DNA from: Ophioderma brevispina
Taxonomy: Eukaryota > Echinodermata > Ophiuroidea > Amphilepidida > Ophiodermatidae
Assembly: GCA_023653785.1 (NCBI GenBank)
Contig: JAMKCH010084955.1
Coordinates: 42,075 to 106,074, forward strand
Direction: 5' to 3'
Length of the DNA: 64,000 nt
A model generated the notes under the pieces. That model was not told the DNA's origin, did no database searches, and saw only the letters and a list, made by a program, of their open reading frames with translations. Position 1 is the first letter of the stretch. The number at the start of each line of letters is the position of its first letter. The position numbers and the translations under genes are program-made. Of the stretch, positions 35,339 through 45,823 are shown piece after piece.

Positions 35339-35918
35339 AGCAATATAGACATTTTTTGAAGAGCCCCCCAATTGTCAAATTTGATATTTTTTGAACGTTC
35401 GTTGGGGGGGGGGTATTGTCTATGAAACTATACATGCGAACAAGAAGGTCTAAAAAAATGTGTATTTATCACAAAATAAGTAATCTATTTTGTAATTAGA
35501 TTGGGATCACCAGGTTGGACTAACCGAGCTGGAAATGCTACGTTTTATCTCCGTCCATGCTGAAATATGCCACCTCGAGAAAATAAACCTCTAACTTATT
35601 TGCCTGCTGCACTCTTCAAAGTGTACAACCATAGGATGAGCGTAGACACGTAAAAAATGTGCTATTTTCCCTCCTTTTTCCCGCTATTTCACATTTGAAG
35701 GCCGTTTCCATCCTCCAGCAGCCGTTGTATATTATCGGGGATCCCCGATAATATTATCTTGTACAAAATTCCTTCGTTGTGACACATAGACATTTTCGAG
35801 CTTAACCATTCCACAGGGGGGCGGTATTTTTACTAGCCAGTTACCATGCACGTGTAAAAATCTCCAAATTTTTGAAAATTGGGGGCACTCTCAAGAAAAT
35901 GGGCCTATATTGCTTTAA
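35335..35918. mobile_element. fam5 TTAA element
   Basis: The ends are TTAAAGCAATATAGACATTT and GGGCCTATATTGCTTTAA. Subterminal GAAGAGCCCCCCAATTGTC on the left and GAAAATTGGGGGCACTCTC on the right mirror each other. ATTATCGGGGATCCCCGATA is a perfect internal palindrome (near 35733). Relatives are 37029-37576, 40895-41405 and 61604-62146. Confidence 0.85.
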
Positions 35919-37028
35919 GTGTACAGCCTACACTACAGAAAGCAGTCAAGAACAGTAACACAACTCAATGTACTGCACCTGAATTTTGCGTTGCAAGCCT
36001 TGTTATTCAAGTCCAAAAGAAACAAACATGAAGTTCGATATGCCTAGACACGATGGCACAAATCATACATCCTTGACTAACTCACCGCACTCATTCTCAA
36101 CTTCCTAGACTTCTCCGGTTACCGTCATTCTCATTCATTTTTTATCAACTCTCTACAATGTCCAACAAACATTTACACGAATACGGCATTAAATGTCATA
36201 GTAGATTCACTGAAACTTGGTAATTACTAGAATTTATCTTAGAGGTAGGGAATCATGGCAAGAGTATTACTACAGTATTACTTTCGATTGTAACACACAA
36301 GGCGGATGGATACCTGGCTTGTGACTGTGTCCTGTAATAGTCTCATATTACGCCCCGTTGTTTTAATCATGCTGCTGGCGGACGTTTAACATCCACTCAA
36401 TTTCTATTCCGCTCATCATCCTATATAATCCCTACAGTTGATACTAGTAGTTTTTTGGCGGGTTTTAAGAAATTCTCAAGATGAGTAAATAATATTGAAA
36501 TCTGTTTAAACAATTTTGGGCCATACAATTGAGAACCATTGCTTGATCTTCATAAACTCGTTGATAATCTAACCAGAACGTTGTTTGTGGTGAATAGGAT
36601 TCACGTGTTATTGGCCTATGAAGAGGTTCCCGGTGGCATGGAAAAACTAACTTTTAGGCGAAAAGGTACTTGTGAAGGTCTTCTGATCCGTGTTGATTGG
36701 GACGCAAGGAATAGTACAATGACCACCAAGAGGGATGTAGTTTCAAGTGTAAGTCATGGTCATTTTCCAGCCTTTCCATTCTTTTCAGCATCAAAAGATT
36801 TTTGTTTAAATAGTTAAATTTAAATATCACAAGAACATCATGAACCTTGAGGTAATGATACATAATGTGGTCATGAACCAGTCTGAAGAGTTTACATAGA
36901 ACTTTATACAACTCTGAAGTGTATTTTCTTGTGTTTTCAGAGTTTGCTCAACCTAAAGGTGTTTTTGAATAAATCCCATAATGCATTGAAAGTGCTATAC
37001 CACTTAGGGATAAAAGTGTTCTAAAGGT
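35919..37028. other. Unassigned intron sequence
   Basis: A 92-codon plus frame (36539-36817) shows no recognised domain. I see no further elements. Confidence 0.4.
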
Positions 37029-37576
37029 TTAAAAAAGCAATAACAATCACATTTTTGAAGAGTGCCCCGCCCACTTTGGTAATTGTCTAGTAAACTATCC
37101 CCCTTTGAATGTATGCTCACAAATGTTTATTTTCATAAAAGAAACGATTTTGTATTAAATTGGCACCACCAATTGTTATTTAACGGAGGATTGGAAAACG
37201 CCAAATTTCTATCCATCCAAGTTGAGAAATAGTGCCACCACCATCATGAAAGGACCCTCTAATTTTACTTACTTTTCCTGACCCAACAGAACAACTAGTG
37301 GATGAGTGTAGATAATACGTACATTGTGCTATTTCCCTGGCTATTTCATTTTTGGAAGGATGTTTCAGCACCGTTGATTATTATCGAGATCTCCAATATT
37401 AAATTATTCTAATTACAAAATTCTTCCTTCTTTGTGATACAGCTCTAGACAAGTTCAATCTTTAAAACATTCACAGGTAATCGTTTACTACCAATTACCA
37501 CTGCACTGTGCAAAATCTCAACATTTTTGTTTGGCAAATTGGGGACACTCTTAAAAAATTGCTGTTATTGCGTTAA
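37029..37576. mobile_element. fam5 TTAA element
   Basis: It starts TTAAAAAAGCAATAACAATC, then GAAGAGTGCCCCGCCCAC. It ends GGGGACACTCTTAAAAAATT, then GCTGTTATTGCGTTAA. It is 548 bases. CATGAAAGG and GATTATTATCGAGATCTCCA parallel the fam5 interior. It is more diverged than 61604-62146. Confidence 0.75.
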
Positions 37577-37924
37577 GATCCCAAGACAATTCATTAATGT
37601 GCTAAAATGTACTTAGTACTAGTGCTTTGTGGGCTAAATCATGTCATAGTCAGGTCAGGGTGTTTTTTATGTGTTAAGAATAGGATTTTGTGGGATCACA
37701 AAATGACCTAATTGAGGTAAAAATTTGCCAAAACTGGTGCATTATGGGATGGACACAATTCTGTGCTCAACCTAATTGGAATAGGTTGGAATAAAACCAT
37801 TCCAGAGTGGTTTAATTACCAAAGTAAAATACTTAATTGAACACAAAGAAGAAAAGGTGTAGGCTTTATTAAGTTATTTTTTTTTATGAGGGTTAACACA
37901 AGTAAAAGCAATACAAACATGCAA

Positions 37925-37985
37925 ACCCCTTATTTTGTCAAAATTGAGGGTGCCCTATATGCAGAAAGTGCCAGTGTCCCTTTAA
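37925..37985. mobile_element. Terminal fragment of a fam1-like TTAA element
   Basis: AAAATTGAGGGTGCCCTATA, then AAAGTGCCAGTGTCCCTTTAA, is a fam1-type right end with the shared subterminal GGGTGCCC module. The matching left end was not found in the preceding 400 bases. Confidence 0.55.
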
Positions 37986-38481
37986 CCTTTTCTTACCATG
38001 CCTCTGATTGGTTAATAACATCACATGGCCCTTTGAATAACCAATCAAATTTGCAGTAAGTACCTGGGGAGTTAAACCACCCTGCATTTGATCTAGTTAT
38101 ACTACAAAAATCTTGTCAGAGATGAAAAAACTTACATAATGGGTAACTACATTAGCCCTGCATGCCCGTTAGATTTGAAATGTATAAACAATCATGTTGG
38201 CAAGTGAAATGTAATCTGATTAGAATCACTTCAAATGCTTACTTAACTCGCATGCCGCCATGTCTAAGTGCACGCACTAATGTTGATTAATGTGAAGGTG
38301 AAATGTAATCTGATATAAGAGTTTCTACAAATGCTCCAATAAACTCCCTTGTATGTGGTCATGGATGTCTCTGATTTTCTTTACAGAGTAGGTACTCCTA
38401 AATGTCCTAAATGTTGTTTTTTCAGTTTGGGTAAAATTGCCCCCTACTTGGTTGAAATTGTTGACTTTGTGGCAAAATTGG

Positions 38482-38861
38482 TATAAAGAGACCTGAGGAG
38501 ATTTTCAGGAAGAGCGCCCCCAATTTTCTTGAAACCCCAGTTTTTTTACATATTTCGAATGCATACCAAGTTATTAGATCACACCTGAAGTGAATACGCC
38601 GAAAACGCCATCTTTATGTAGTAAGATGATGATTGTAGTGTTTCTGTCGTGCACAACAGAGAAAGTGCCAAGCTTGGTTTTTATGGGGAAACGATTTCGC
38701 TAGCAGGCGAGTTCAAAACAAGGTTTGCGTATTGCCGGTTTTTTTTGCACCTGTTTGTCCATAAAAACTTTCAAAACGTCTCGGTAGGTGGTCTACAACC
38801 GATCGAGTGAAATTTTGAAGAGAAATTTCTATCCTACAAAAATTTCCTCCTGTCCCTTTAA
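38482..38861 (+). mobile_element. fam7 TTAA element
   Basis: The left end is TATAAAGAGACCTGAGGAGA with subterminal AGAGCGCCCCCAATTTTC. The right end is TTCCTCCTGTCCCTTTAA. The body has ACACCTGAAGTGAATACGCC and TCTGTCGTGCACAACAGA. The orientation matches 16083-16447. Confidence 0.8.
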
Positions 38862-39133
38862 AGTCACAACAACATTTTTTTTCCAAATTCAAAATGGAAT
38901 TTGTCTCTAAATTGCTTGTGTGAGGTTTCATATCAACACTAAAGACATTTTAAAGTGGTCTTTGAAGAGGTCGTTTACGACTCTCTGTTTTGGTTTAACT
39001 AACAAAAGTTGGAACCCGACTTGTAAAAGTAAACATTGATTTATAAAAATTGTAAATCGTGACCAAAGTACGGCGTGTGGTTGGTTAAGCCAATTACAGG
39101 GCGGTCTTTTACTACAACCACTTCCAGTTGCAA
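38862..39133. other. Spacer between fam7 copies
   Basis: It includes a run of T and an unremarkable 87-codon minus frame. No feature was recognised. Confidence 0.4.
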
Positions 39134-39488
39134 AAAATGGATCTTTCAAGAAAGTGCCCCCATTTCTTTCAAACCTTGGTTTTTTTTGCACATTTGGAAG
39201 ACTTAAACTATGTTTAGATCACACCTGAAGTGAAATAAGCAGGAAAACGCTTGTGTTATGTCATAAGATGATGAGTTGGTATTTTCTGTCATGCACGACA
39301 GAGAAAGGCAAAGCAAGGGACAATTGCGATAAACGGCAATTCCAAAAAAACAAGGTTTGCAGTTTTCTGGTGTACTTGTTTTGTTCCCAGTAAACCATTC
39401 AGACAGTTCCTCTGTAGGTGGTTCTACAACTGACCAGTGCCATTGAGAGAAATTTGTTATCCTCAAAAATGCTCTTCCTGTCACTTTA
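39134..39488 (+). mobile_element. fam7 TTAA element, left end degraded
   Basis: The body begins CAAGAAAGTGCCCCCATTTC and contains AGATCACACCTGAAGTGAAA, TCTGTCATGCACGACAGA and GTTCTACAACTGACCAGTG. It ends TTCCTGTCACTTTAA. The first approximately 30 bases, including the left TTAA, are not recognisable. Confidence 0.7.
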
Positions 39489-40173
39489 ACTCTCTTAACA
39501 CTTTCAGGGTAATGTTAGGATCAAGTGGCATAACCAGACCTTTGCAAATGGGGGGGGGAGAGGGTGATAGGCATTTTCTGAGGGGGCAAATTTGGGTTCT
39601 TCTACATAGACACTGTACACACGGTCAGTTTTTTGGGGGGCTGGCAGGGAAAGGTGCTGAGCAGAGGGGCGCTTTCCCCCGATGGTTATGCCACTTGTTT
39701 TAGGATACCTAAACTTTTTACAGACTTGCAAAAATCAAGTATTTAATGAATTTTTCAAGATTTTTATTTTACAGGTGCCAACAGAGATTTCACATAATGG
39801 GGGTCCCTTAAAAAATAGAAAGGACTATTTCTTTGCCCTGAAGTAAAGCTTTCCATCAAAAATATATCCCATCTGAAAGAAAGCCAGAAATGTTATTCTT
39901 TGGTACAAAAATAGTGAAATTTTTAATTTCGTATAGGAGCACATCAGCACTATGTTTTACATTGAATACAAGCAAATCCAATTGCCCTTTTTCTCCCTTT
40001 TAGACATTCTTATGCCGAATACAGGGCAGAACTCTATTTAGTGTGTCAATCTTATGAAATTACTATTATGACACAATATTTGGTGCTCAAAATCTCTTAA
40101 AAGCTATTCCAGCCGAATTGAAAATATTTTGACTCCTTTTGATGACTCAAGTGATAGTGGTCTTTAACTTTAC
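39489..40173. other. Intron next to the partial Ig exon
   Basis: A G-rich patch lies near 39550-39660. No coding region or element was recognised. Confidence 0.4.
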
Positions 40174-40349
40174 CTTCATGATAAGCGTTGTAAACACTCC
40201 CTTCTGTATTCCAATCTGTGTACCACCAGTGGTAATTTCCTACATCTTCTGGAATAACTTTGCCAATCTCTAGCAGATGAACTCCGCTGCCACTGCAGTG
40301 GAAATTATGGCGCTTGGAATCGGCGCTATACTTTCATTGTCGTTTAAAC
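40174..40349 (-). CDS. Partial immunoglobulin-domain exon, frame broken once
   Basis: On the minus strand the acceptor GGTCTTTGCAG is followed by 176 exon bases and a donor (GAAG then GTAAAG). It reads LNDNESI, then, after a -1 frame change near 40318-40330, RHNFHCSGSGVHLLEIGKV and PEDVGNYHWWYTDW. 'L.IGKV.PEDVGNYHW' is the E-F strand signature of an I-set-type Ig, and the residues before it carry a C/S-rich stretch. With one base restored the exon is phase 1-1, like the triple-Ig exon 11 kb downstream, so both probably belong to one gene. Only the second half of the domain is here. The cysteine normally seen at the G.Y.C position is replaced (NYHW), so this may be an atypical Ig. Confidence 0.65.
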
Positions 40350-40453
40350 CTGCAAAGACCCATGAAAAGAAATTAGAGATATAGTTACAACTAGCATGGG
40401 AGCACGCGCTGTTCGCGCGGGCCTCCGCTACTGAGTATACCCCTAGATACCTC
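40350..40453. other. Intron upstream of the partial Ig exon
   Basis: It contains AGCACGCGCTGTTCGCGCGG (near 40400), a short GC-rich self-complementary stretch at the edge of the tandem repeat that follows. Confidence 0.4.
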
Positions 40454-40707
40454 TGGATGACCCTTTGACCCCAAAATGACCCCTCTCAAACGTGACCACT
40501 AAACTCCTACGCGAAACTCTACCACCATACAAAACTCATATCCATACGTCAAAGCACGCCACGTAACCTATAATGACCCCTGGATGACCTTTGACCCCAA
40601 AATGACCCCTTAAAAATTTGACACCAACCTTGTCTCATCGAAGCTCTACACCATACCACAAATCATATCCTATGTTAAAGGACGGCTAAACTCATAGCCG
40701 GAAAACA
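40454..40707 (+). repeat. 127-bp tandem repeat x2 with receptor half-sites
   Basis: Units begin at 40454 (TGGATGACCCTTTGACCCCA) and 40581 (TGGATGACCTTTGACCCCAA). Both continue AAATGACCCCT, AAACTC/ACCAACC, CTCTAC-ACCATAC and AATCATATCC. TGACCTTTGACCCC is a DR1-type half-site pair. A Leu/Thr-like frame is not supported. Confidence 0.7.
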
Positions 40708-40894
40708 AACAACCCACAACACAAGTTTTGGTTTTTTTTAGTAATATGATGAATTAGTGTCAATGATGTGATGGTTTTTATAAATTGTTCGATTACTAGT
40801 TTATAGAACATTTCTGATGGCTTTAGAAACAAACAATCAATATATGATAACACCATGAAAGTGAGCACACTAATATTAAAAGAGAGAATATACT

Positions 40895-41405
40895 TCTAAG
40901 CCAATTTACAGCACATTTTTTTGAGAGCGCCCCAATTTTCAAATATTTGAATTTTTGCACAGTTGCATTGGTATTGCTAGTAACTATACCTGAATGGTAG
41001 CCTCACATTCTGTCTATGTGTCCGGTCGCAAAAGAATGAGTTATGATAATTAGAATTAATATCGTTGATCTCCGTGTAATAATTCAACGGCGCTGGAAAC
41101 CGTCCTTCCCATTGAATAGCCAGGAAATTGCGCCATGTACAATGCTCCGCCTTCCATTCGTTGTTCCTCCAGTTCAGGCAGTTTATTTAGAGGTCATTTT
41201 TGTGAGTTGCCACTATTTCATCATGAACGACATAAGAATTGGCATTCCAGCTCACCGCTTAAATTACAATCGGGATCCCGATTCTAATTACACATCGTTT
41301 TACTTTTATGACAAATACTCATTTTTGAGCATTGTCGTAGCAGGTATATGTTTACTAACAATTAAAGACCAACACAACTGTGCAAAAATCCTAATATTTT
41401 GCGCT
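40895..41405. mobile_element. fam5 TTAA element, ends decayed
   Basis: TCTAAGCCAATTTACAGCAC, then TTTGAGAGCGCCCCAATTTT, on the left matches fam5 subterminal sequence. Interior GGGATCCCGATTCTAATTAC also occurs in 61604-62146. The right end fades after TGTGCAAAAATCCTAATATT. A 125-codon frame across it (41043-41420) is incidental. Confidence 0.65.
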
Positions 41406-41908
41406 ATGTACTTGAAATAGCAGCAGATGATTTTAATACACTTATGTTTGTCTCTTCATATGAGGTAACATAACTTTGGTAGACGTCATGATGGAAAACA
41501 CGTTTACACAGTTGAATTGGCCGAAGTTGCAGAGTGATGGATTTGAGTTGTTGAGCAGATTGAGGCTCTAGATGGAAGTGAATTTGGCCTAAAATGGGAC
41601 ACAGTGATTTGATTTAAGTTAACCTCTTGCCAGCCTGGGGAGTGGTTCTTGATGACAGTTACATAAGGATAAGGGGACTAAAGAAAAAAAAACAGGCGAG
41701 CGGACCTTTCAAGTAGGGTCTTTTCTGGAGGTCAAGAGTAAGGTTTTATGACCCTCCCTGATGATCACAGTCTAAATTTATGACCCTCCCCCCATCTCAG
41801 GCTGATAAAGGGCCTAAGGGCCCAAAATATTTTCGATCTGAGATGCACTTTAAGGCTATATCTGGGTTTAGGTGAATAAAGGCAGTTAGTACAGTTCTAC
41901 TACTACTA
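41406..41908. other. Unassigned DNA
   Basis: TTATGACCCTCCCTGATG and TTATGACCCTCCCCCCAT (about 41737 and 41771) are a short local repeat. Nothing else was recognised. Confidence 0.4.
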
Positions 41909-43230
41909 CACTGGCCAAAAGTATTGCAACATGCAGAAAATGAAATTCATAATCAACAATTGATTTCAAATTATACCATGGATTCTTGACCACACAATAC
42001 ATATTAAATTCCAAAGTTGTTGTATTTTGATACAGATGCTATTCCCCACAATCCAAGATGGTGAAAAAACTTTTAATTTGATTGTTATGTTCCCTAAATA
42101 TGGCAGATTAAAGGAACAGCAAACAATAACTTGCCGATTCCACTCCAAAAGGAATACAGACACAGAAACAAAAGAAATAGCTTCATTACAGCCTCTTAAT
42201 GAATTGTACGGGTTCAATAGGGTTTACTTTAAATGTTTATGGGAGAAAATCAGAGTGGTTGTGTGGACCGGAAATGAGACAAAGTCAATGGAAGATAGTG
42301 GTCTTCAAAAAATTCGAGAAATTCAGAGACACACCAAATGCAATTCGAATGATAAATCACATGGTTTACGTAAATCATGTCTAATTACGCGTTTCACATT
42401 GAATAACAAACAGAACAATGTCAGCGGTGCGACTAAAAAGTTATTTTCAATTTAACACGTGACCTCTTTCTTGCCATTAAATTTCCCGAGTCCAACGGTG
42501 ATGAACATGCTCCCATCTTTTATTGACATTATCTCATTTTTGGTCCATACAACCACACCGATTTTCACCCTAAACATTTAGAGTGACCATGACAAACCCA
42601 TAACTGTCAATTAGCGACTATTTTGCAGCCTTTTTTGACGTTCCTGTGCCTGTATTTCTTCTGGAGCACAATCGGCAAGTTATCATTAGGCAGTTCATTT
42701 AACACACCATATTTAGGAATCATGACAATCAAATCAAACACTTTTCGCACTACTTAAAGGCCGACTCAGAGATTTCCCAAGGAGGGCGCCCTCAATTTTC
42801 AAACAAATCGTACTTTTTGCATAATGCTTGTCCATACACTAATCACTGTGTGAAATAGCTAAGCTCAAATCAAAGTCCTTCATCACAACTTTGTTATGAA
42901 ATTCCGGATCCGGAATTTTTGTTATGCACAGCATCCTATGGGACGTAATACTATAAATAAATGTTTACTACATCAAAACGAAAAATCCGATTCATCTCAA
43001 ACTTTGGAATTGTGCATTTTAGGTTACTGTCTTCCATTCTAGTTGACTATTTTTAATTATTACATAAAAAAATTATATTTCAAAATCTCTGAATCAGCCT
43101 TTAATTCTTGGAAGCAGCATCTGTTTGAAAAGCACAACTGTAATGTGTAGTCAGGAACTCCTGGTACAATTTTAAATCAATTTTTGAATCTAAATTGCTT
43201 TTCCGCATGTTGCAATACTTTTGGCCAGTG
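41909..43230. mobile_element. Tc1/mariner-type element, degraded
   Basis: Terminal repeats CACTGGCCAAAAGTATTGCA and its complement TGCAATACTTTTGGCCAGTG bound about 1.3 kb. A TA precedes the left end (41907-41908). The right edge is followed by TGTGTA rather than TA directly, so the right duplication is not exact. Tc1-like transposons characteristically start CA[GC]TG.x.GGCCAAAA. Frames at 42027-42455 and 42199-42384 (VYGRKSEWLCG, AIRMINHM) lie where a transposase would be. I cannot identify a DD34E catalytic core, so they are at best remnants. A fam2 element (42754-43104) is inserted in it. Confidence 0.75.
42754..43104 (+). mobile_element. fam2 TTAA element nested in the Tc1-like element
   Basis: The ends are TTAAAGGCCGACTCAGAG and CTCTGAATCAGCCTTTAA. 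It is 351 bases with the GGGCGCCCTCAATTTTC block and the CCGGATCCGGAA palindrome. It lies 126 bases inside the right end of the Tc1-like element. Confidence 0.9.
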
Positions 43231-43237
43231 TGTGTAC

Positions 43238-44385
43238 TTAAAGGCTGACTCAGAGATTCTCTGATGAGGGCACACTCAATTTTCAAACAAATTGTGCTTT
43301 TTGCATACTGTGTTGTTCCTAATAAACACCCCTGCTCTAATAAACGCCCCTACGATTTTTTGATAAAACAATTCAAGAAAATGAGTTAAGCTTACCTAGT
43401 TAGTTAGTTAAACCAAAGTTTTAAATCCGGTTTTGTCCCCGCCAACGGGGGTGGCCGGATATACCTCACACTAGCAATACTGCTGTGTGAGGATTTATTG
43501 GAGCAAAAGATAATTGACCGGATGCCCTTCCTGACGCCAATCCACAGTTTTCGGCGGTGGGCCTAGCCTTTGGGCAACTATGCCCACCATACAAGGCAGC
43601 ATGTGCTGGATGGCCGCCAATAGCTCTCCAGAGCTGATGCCCTTGTAGGTAAATTTTCTTTTCATTCTACCAGGGTAACCAGCTTACCTAAATCACATGA
43701 TTTAATGGCCGGGTCTGTCCTAATCCGTATCATAATCGCTGTTGTTCACAGTGGTAATAGTTTAATTAGTATTGAACTTTGACCTTGGGAGGTGCAAAAT
43801 ATCGCCCCCCCACTCGTTCGTATTATTGGTAATCAGCAAAAATAAGCGTGTGTAAGGTGATTTTTGCGGGACTTTCCATTTTTGATTGCAATAAACGCCC
43901 TCCCTTTTGAAAAATGCACCGCCCCCGGAGCGTTTATTAGGAACAATACGGTATGCATAATACTTGTCCATATACTAATTACTGTGTGAAATAACTAAGC
44001 TCAAATCGAAGTCCTTCATATAGAAAATCACAATTCCGGATTACAAATTATTGTTATACATGGTATCCTACATGGCACTCTTATACTGTGCATAAATGTT
44101 TACTGCATGAAATCAAACAAATCAGATTCATCTCTAACTTTGGAATTAATCGTTTTTAGTTTATGTAGTAGTAGTAGTAGTAAATCCAAAGTTTTAAATC
44201 CGGTTTTGTCCCCGTAAAATGGGGGTGGCCGGATTCACCACACACTCGTAGCAATCGCCCTTAATTCCTCCCTCCACTTCGCCCAATTCAATGCACCCTC
44301 CATCCTTAACCCAACCCTCCTACTCTCCTATTTTTTAATTACTACACAAAAAAAATTATTTTCAAATCTCTGAATCAGCATTTAA
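43238..44385 (+). mobile_element. fam2 TTAA element split by two insertions
   Basis: It starts TTAAAGGCTGACTCAGAG and ends CTCTGAATCAGCATTTAA. The body is interrupted at 43308-43951 by a TIR element and at about 44160-44328 by a (TAG)n-containing repeat. Removing both leaves a normal fam2 copy of about 340 bases. The start is only 7 bases from the end of the Tc1-like element. Confidence 0.85.
43308..43951. mobile_element. TIR element, ends TTGTTCCTAATAAACGC, TA target
   Basis: Left CTGTGTTGTTCCTAATAAAC and right GTTTATTAGGAACAATACGG are inverted repeats. The fam2 context TGCATA | TATGCATA shows a duplicated TA, as for Tc1/mariner relatives. More copies of the terminal motif appear just inside (AATAAACGCCC at 43340 and 43892). 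The interior holds another dispersed sequence (AAAGTTTTAAATCCGGTTTT at 43415) that recurs at 44188, and GGATGCCCTTCCTGACGCCA, which I associate with dispersed animal repeats. It is non-coding. Confidence 0.8.
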
Positions 44386-44917
44386 ATTAACCCTGCCATC
44401 CTTAGTAGAACTATTGTCAGTCTGGGAAATTGTAAATAGTCCATGAATATATGAATTTGGCCCTCTTTGGCTCTTGGAAAAATATACCCATAACCTAATG
44501 AAATCACTATACACATTTGTCAAAAGAAAAAAAAATGCTTACAAATTATACACATGCCAGGAATTTAACAAATGCAAACACAAAATAATTTCAATCACAG
44601 AATTATCAGTTTAATATATTGGCATGTGCTCAGTCAAGTAGCCTCGCGTTCCTTTTCAGTTCAAGGAAATTTTAATTGGTTAATTTCCTCGAAATACTTT
44701 CATAATTATAAGTACAATAACAAACACTTGAAATATTCCTATCTTAGCATCAATGGCTTTACCAGAGAAGATGGTTGCTTTTGCTGTCACATATCGGTAT
44801 CTGTCACAAGTACACCTCACAAGTACATCTCACAAGTAATCTTAAACAATTCTTGGTATGTCTAAGTAACAAAAAGTGTCTTGACAAAAAAAGCTATGGT
44901 ATTTTTTCCAAGTTCAG
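44386..44917. other. Unassigned DNA
   Basis: CAAGTACACCTCACAAGTAC and CATCTCACAAGTA at 44808-44838 form a tiny tandem repeat. No gene was recognised. Confidence 0.4.
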
Positions 44918-45454
44918 TTAAAGCGGCACTGGCACATTTCACAAAAATATGAAATTTCTTCAATTTGCTCTCAAATGATAGTCTAGGCCATTGGAAGAAC
45001 AGAGATATATTTTACACATAAAAATAACATACCCCAAAGCAGATAGGGACATTGATATGAGGATAAAGACATCCAGGTAATTTGTAGGCCAACTTTTAAG
45101 TTTTCCATAACTTTAATCAACAAATGTGTATATTACATGAATATTTTTGACTCGTACTCACTGATATTAAAACCACAAAGGTTATAGACTGATCAAACAG
45201 TGTGCATAGCATGGGAAACATGCATATGGCGTCGTGTTCTTGTGTTAAAAGCCATTTTCGTTGTCGGCTGAATTTAGCATCGCCGGTGACGTTAAATTAT
45301 AAAATCATTCTGTTTACCCATAAGGAAGCTGATTTGGTCTTAATCATTTTGGGTGAGGGCTTTTGTATATAAAAGCCTTACAACCATGCAAAAATATCGA
45401 TTTTGAAAAATCTTGAGGGCGCACTATTTTTCAAATGTGCCAGTGTCTCTTTAA
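44918..45454 (+). mobile_element. fam1 TTAA element, complete reference copy
   Basis: Both ends are intact: TTAAAGCGGCACTGGCACAT and AAATGTGCCAGTGTCTCTTTAA (complementary for about 20 bases). It is 537 bases. Near the right end lies TTGAGGGCGCACTATTTTTC, the fam1 version of the module also found in fam2, fam5 and fam7. It is non-coding and nearly identical to 19705-20097, which implies recent activity of the family. Confidence 0.9.
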
Positions 45455-45598
45455 TACTGAAATACATGTTTCATTTAAAACAATTGACAAAGTTGAAGTT
45501 TTTACTACTTAGTTCTCCAGGTAGACAAGGATGGGTATTTATTAATCTTTCCCTGGAGATGGCCAGCGCACACAAGTGTTGAAAAAAAAAACCCATAT

Positions 45599-45671
45599 GC
45601 GCTTGGCCGGATTCGAACCGGCGACCTCCGTATTACTAGTGACGGTGCTCTAACCAACTGAGCCACAAGAC
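45599..45671 (-). tRNA. tRNA-Thr(AGT)-like sequence, left arm, probably not functional
   Basis: On the minus strand an A box TGGCTCAGTTGG (45654-45665) and a B box GGTTCGAATCC (45609-45619) are spaced as in a tRNA. The D arm GGCTCAGTTGGTTAGAGC and T arm GCCGGTTCGAATCCGGC fold well. The anticodon loop CTAGTAA would read AGT (Thr), but the anticodon stem is reduced to CCGT/ACGG around a 10-base loop. The acceptor pairs over only about 4 of 7 positions (TCTTG with CAAGCGC). It is better viewed as a pol III promoter of a mobile element. Confidence 0.5.
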
Positions 45672-45750
45672 TGGGTTGGTAGAAGAACGATAGATATCAT
45701 CTATAGGTGTTAGGTTCGAAAGGTGTCCATCGCTTTCGGTGTCCAACCCA

Positions 45751-45823
45751 GTCTTGTGGCTTAGTTGGTTAGAGCGCCGTCACTAGTAATACGAAGGTCG
45801 CCGGTTCGAATCCGGCCAAGCGC
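45751..45823 (+). tRNA. tRNA-Thr(AGT)-like sequence, right arm, probably not functional
   Basis: This mirrors the left-arm copy. The A box TGGCTTAGTTGG is at 45757-45768 and the B box GGTTCGAATCC at 45803-45813. It differs from the left copy at a few sites: TTAG for TCAG, GCGCC for GCACC, and ACGAAGG for ACGGAGG, the last weakening the anticodon stem further. The two copies face away from each other, so transcripts would run outward from the loop. No genomic CCA is expected in a eukaryote. Confidence 0.5.

Noticed and set aside
40454..40707. Promoter or hormone-response enhancer for the Ig/Fn3 gene
   Set aside because: The half-sites sit in a tandem repeat and similar sites occur in other dispersed repeats. 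Position alone does not support a gene-specific role.
42027..42455. Transposase gene of the Tc1-like element
   Set aside because: The position is right, but I cannot see a helix-turn-helix or DD34E motif. It is called only as part of a degraded element.
45599..45823. Two functional tRNA-Thr genes
   Set aside because: The acceptor and anticodon stems are poorly paired, and the sequences are embedded in long inverted arms that extend well beyond the tRNA body.
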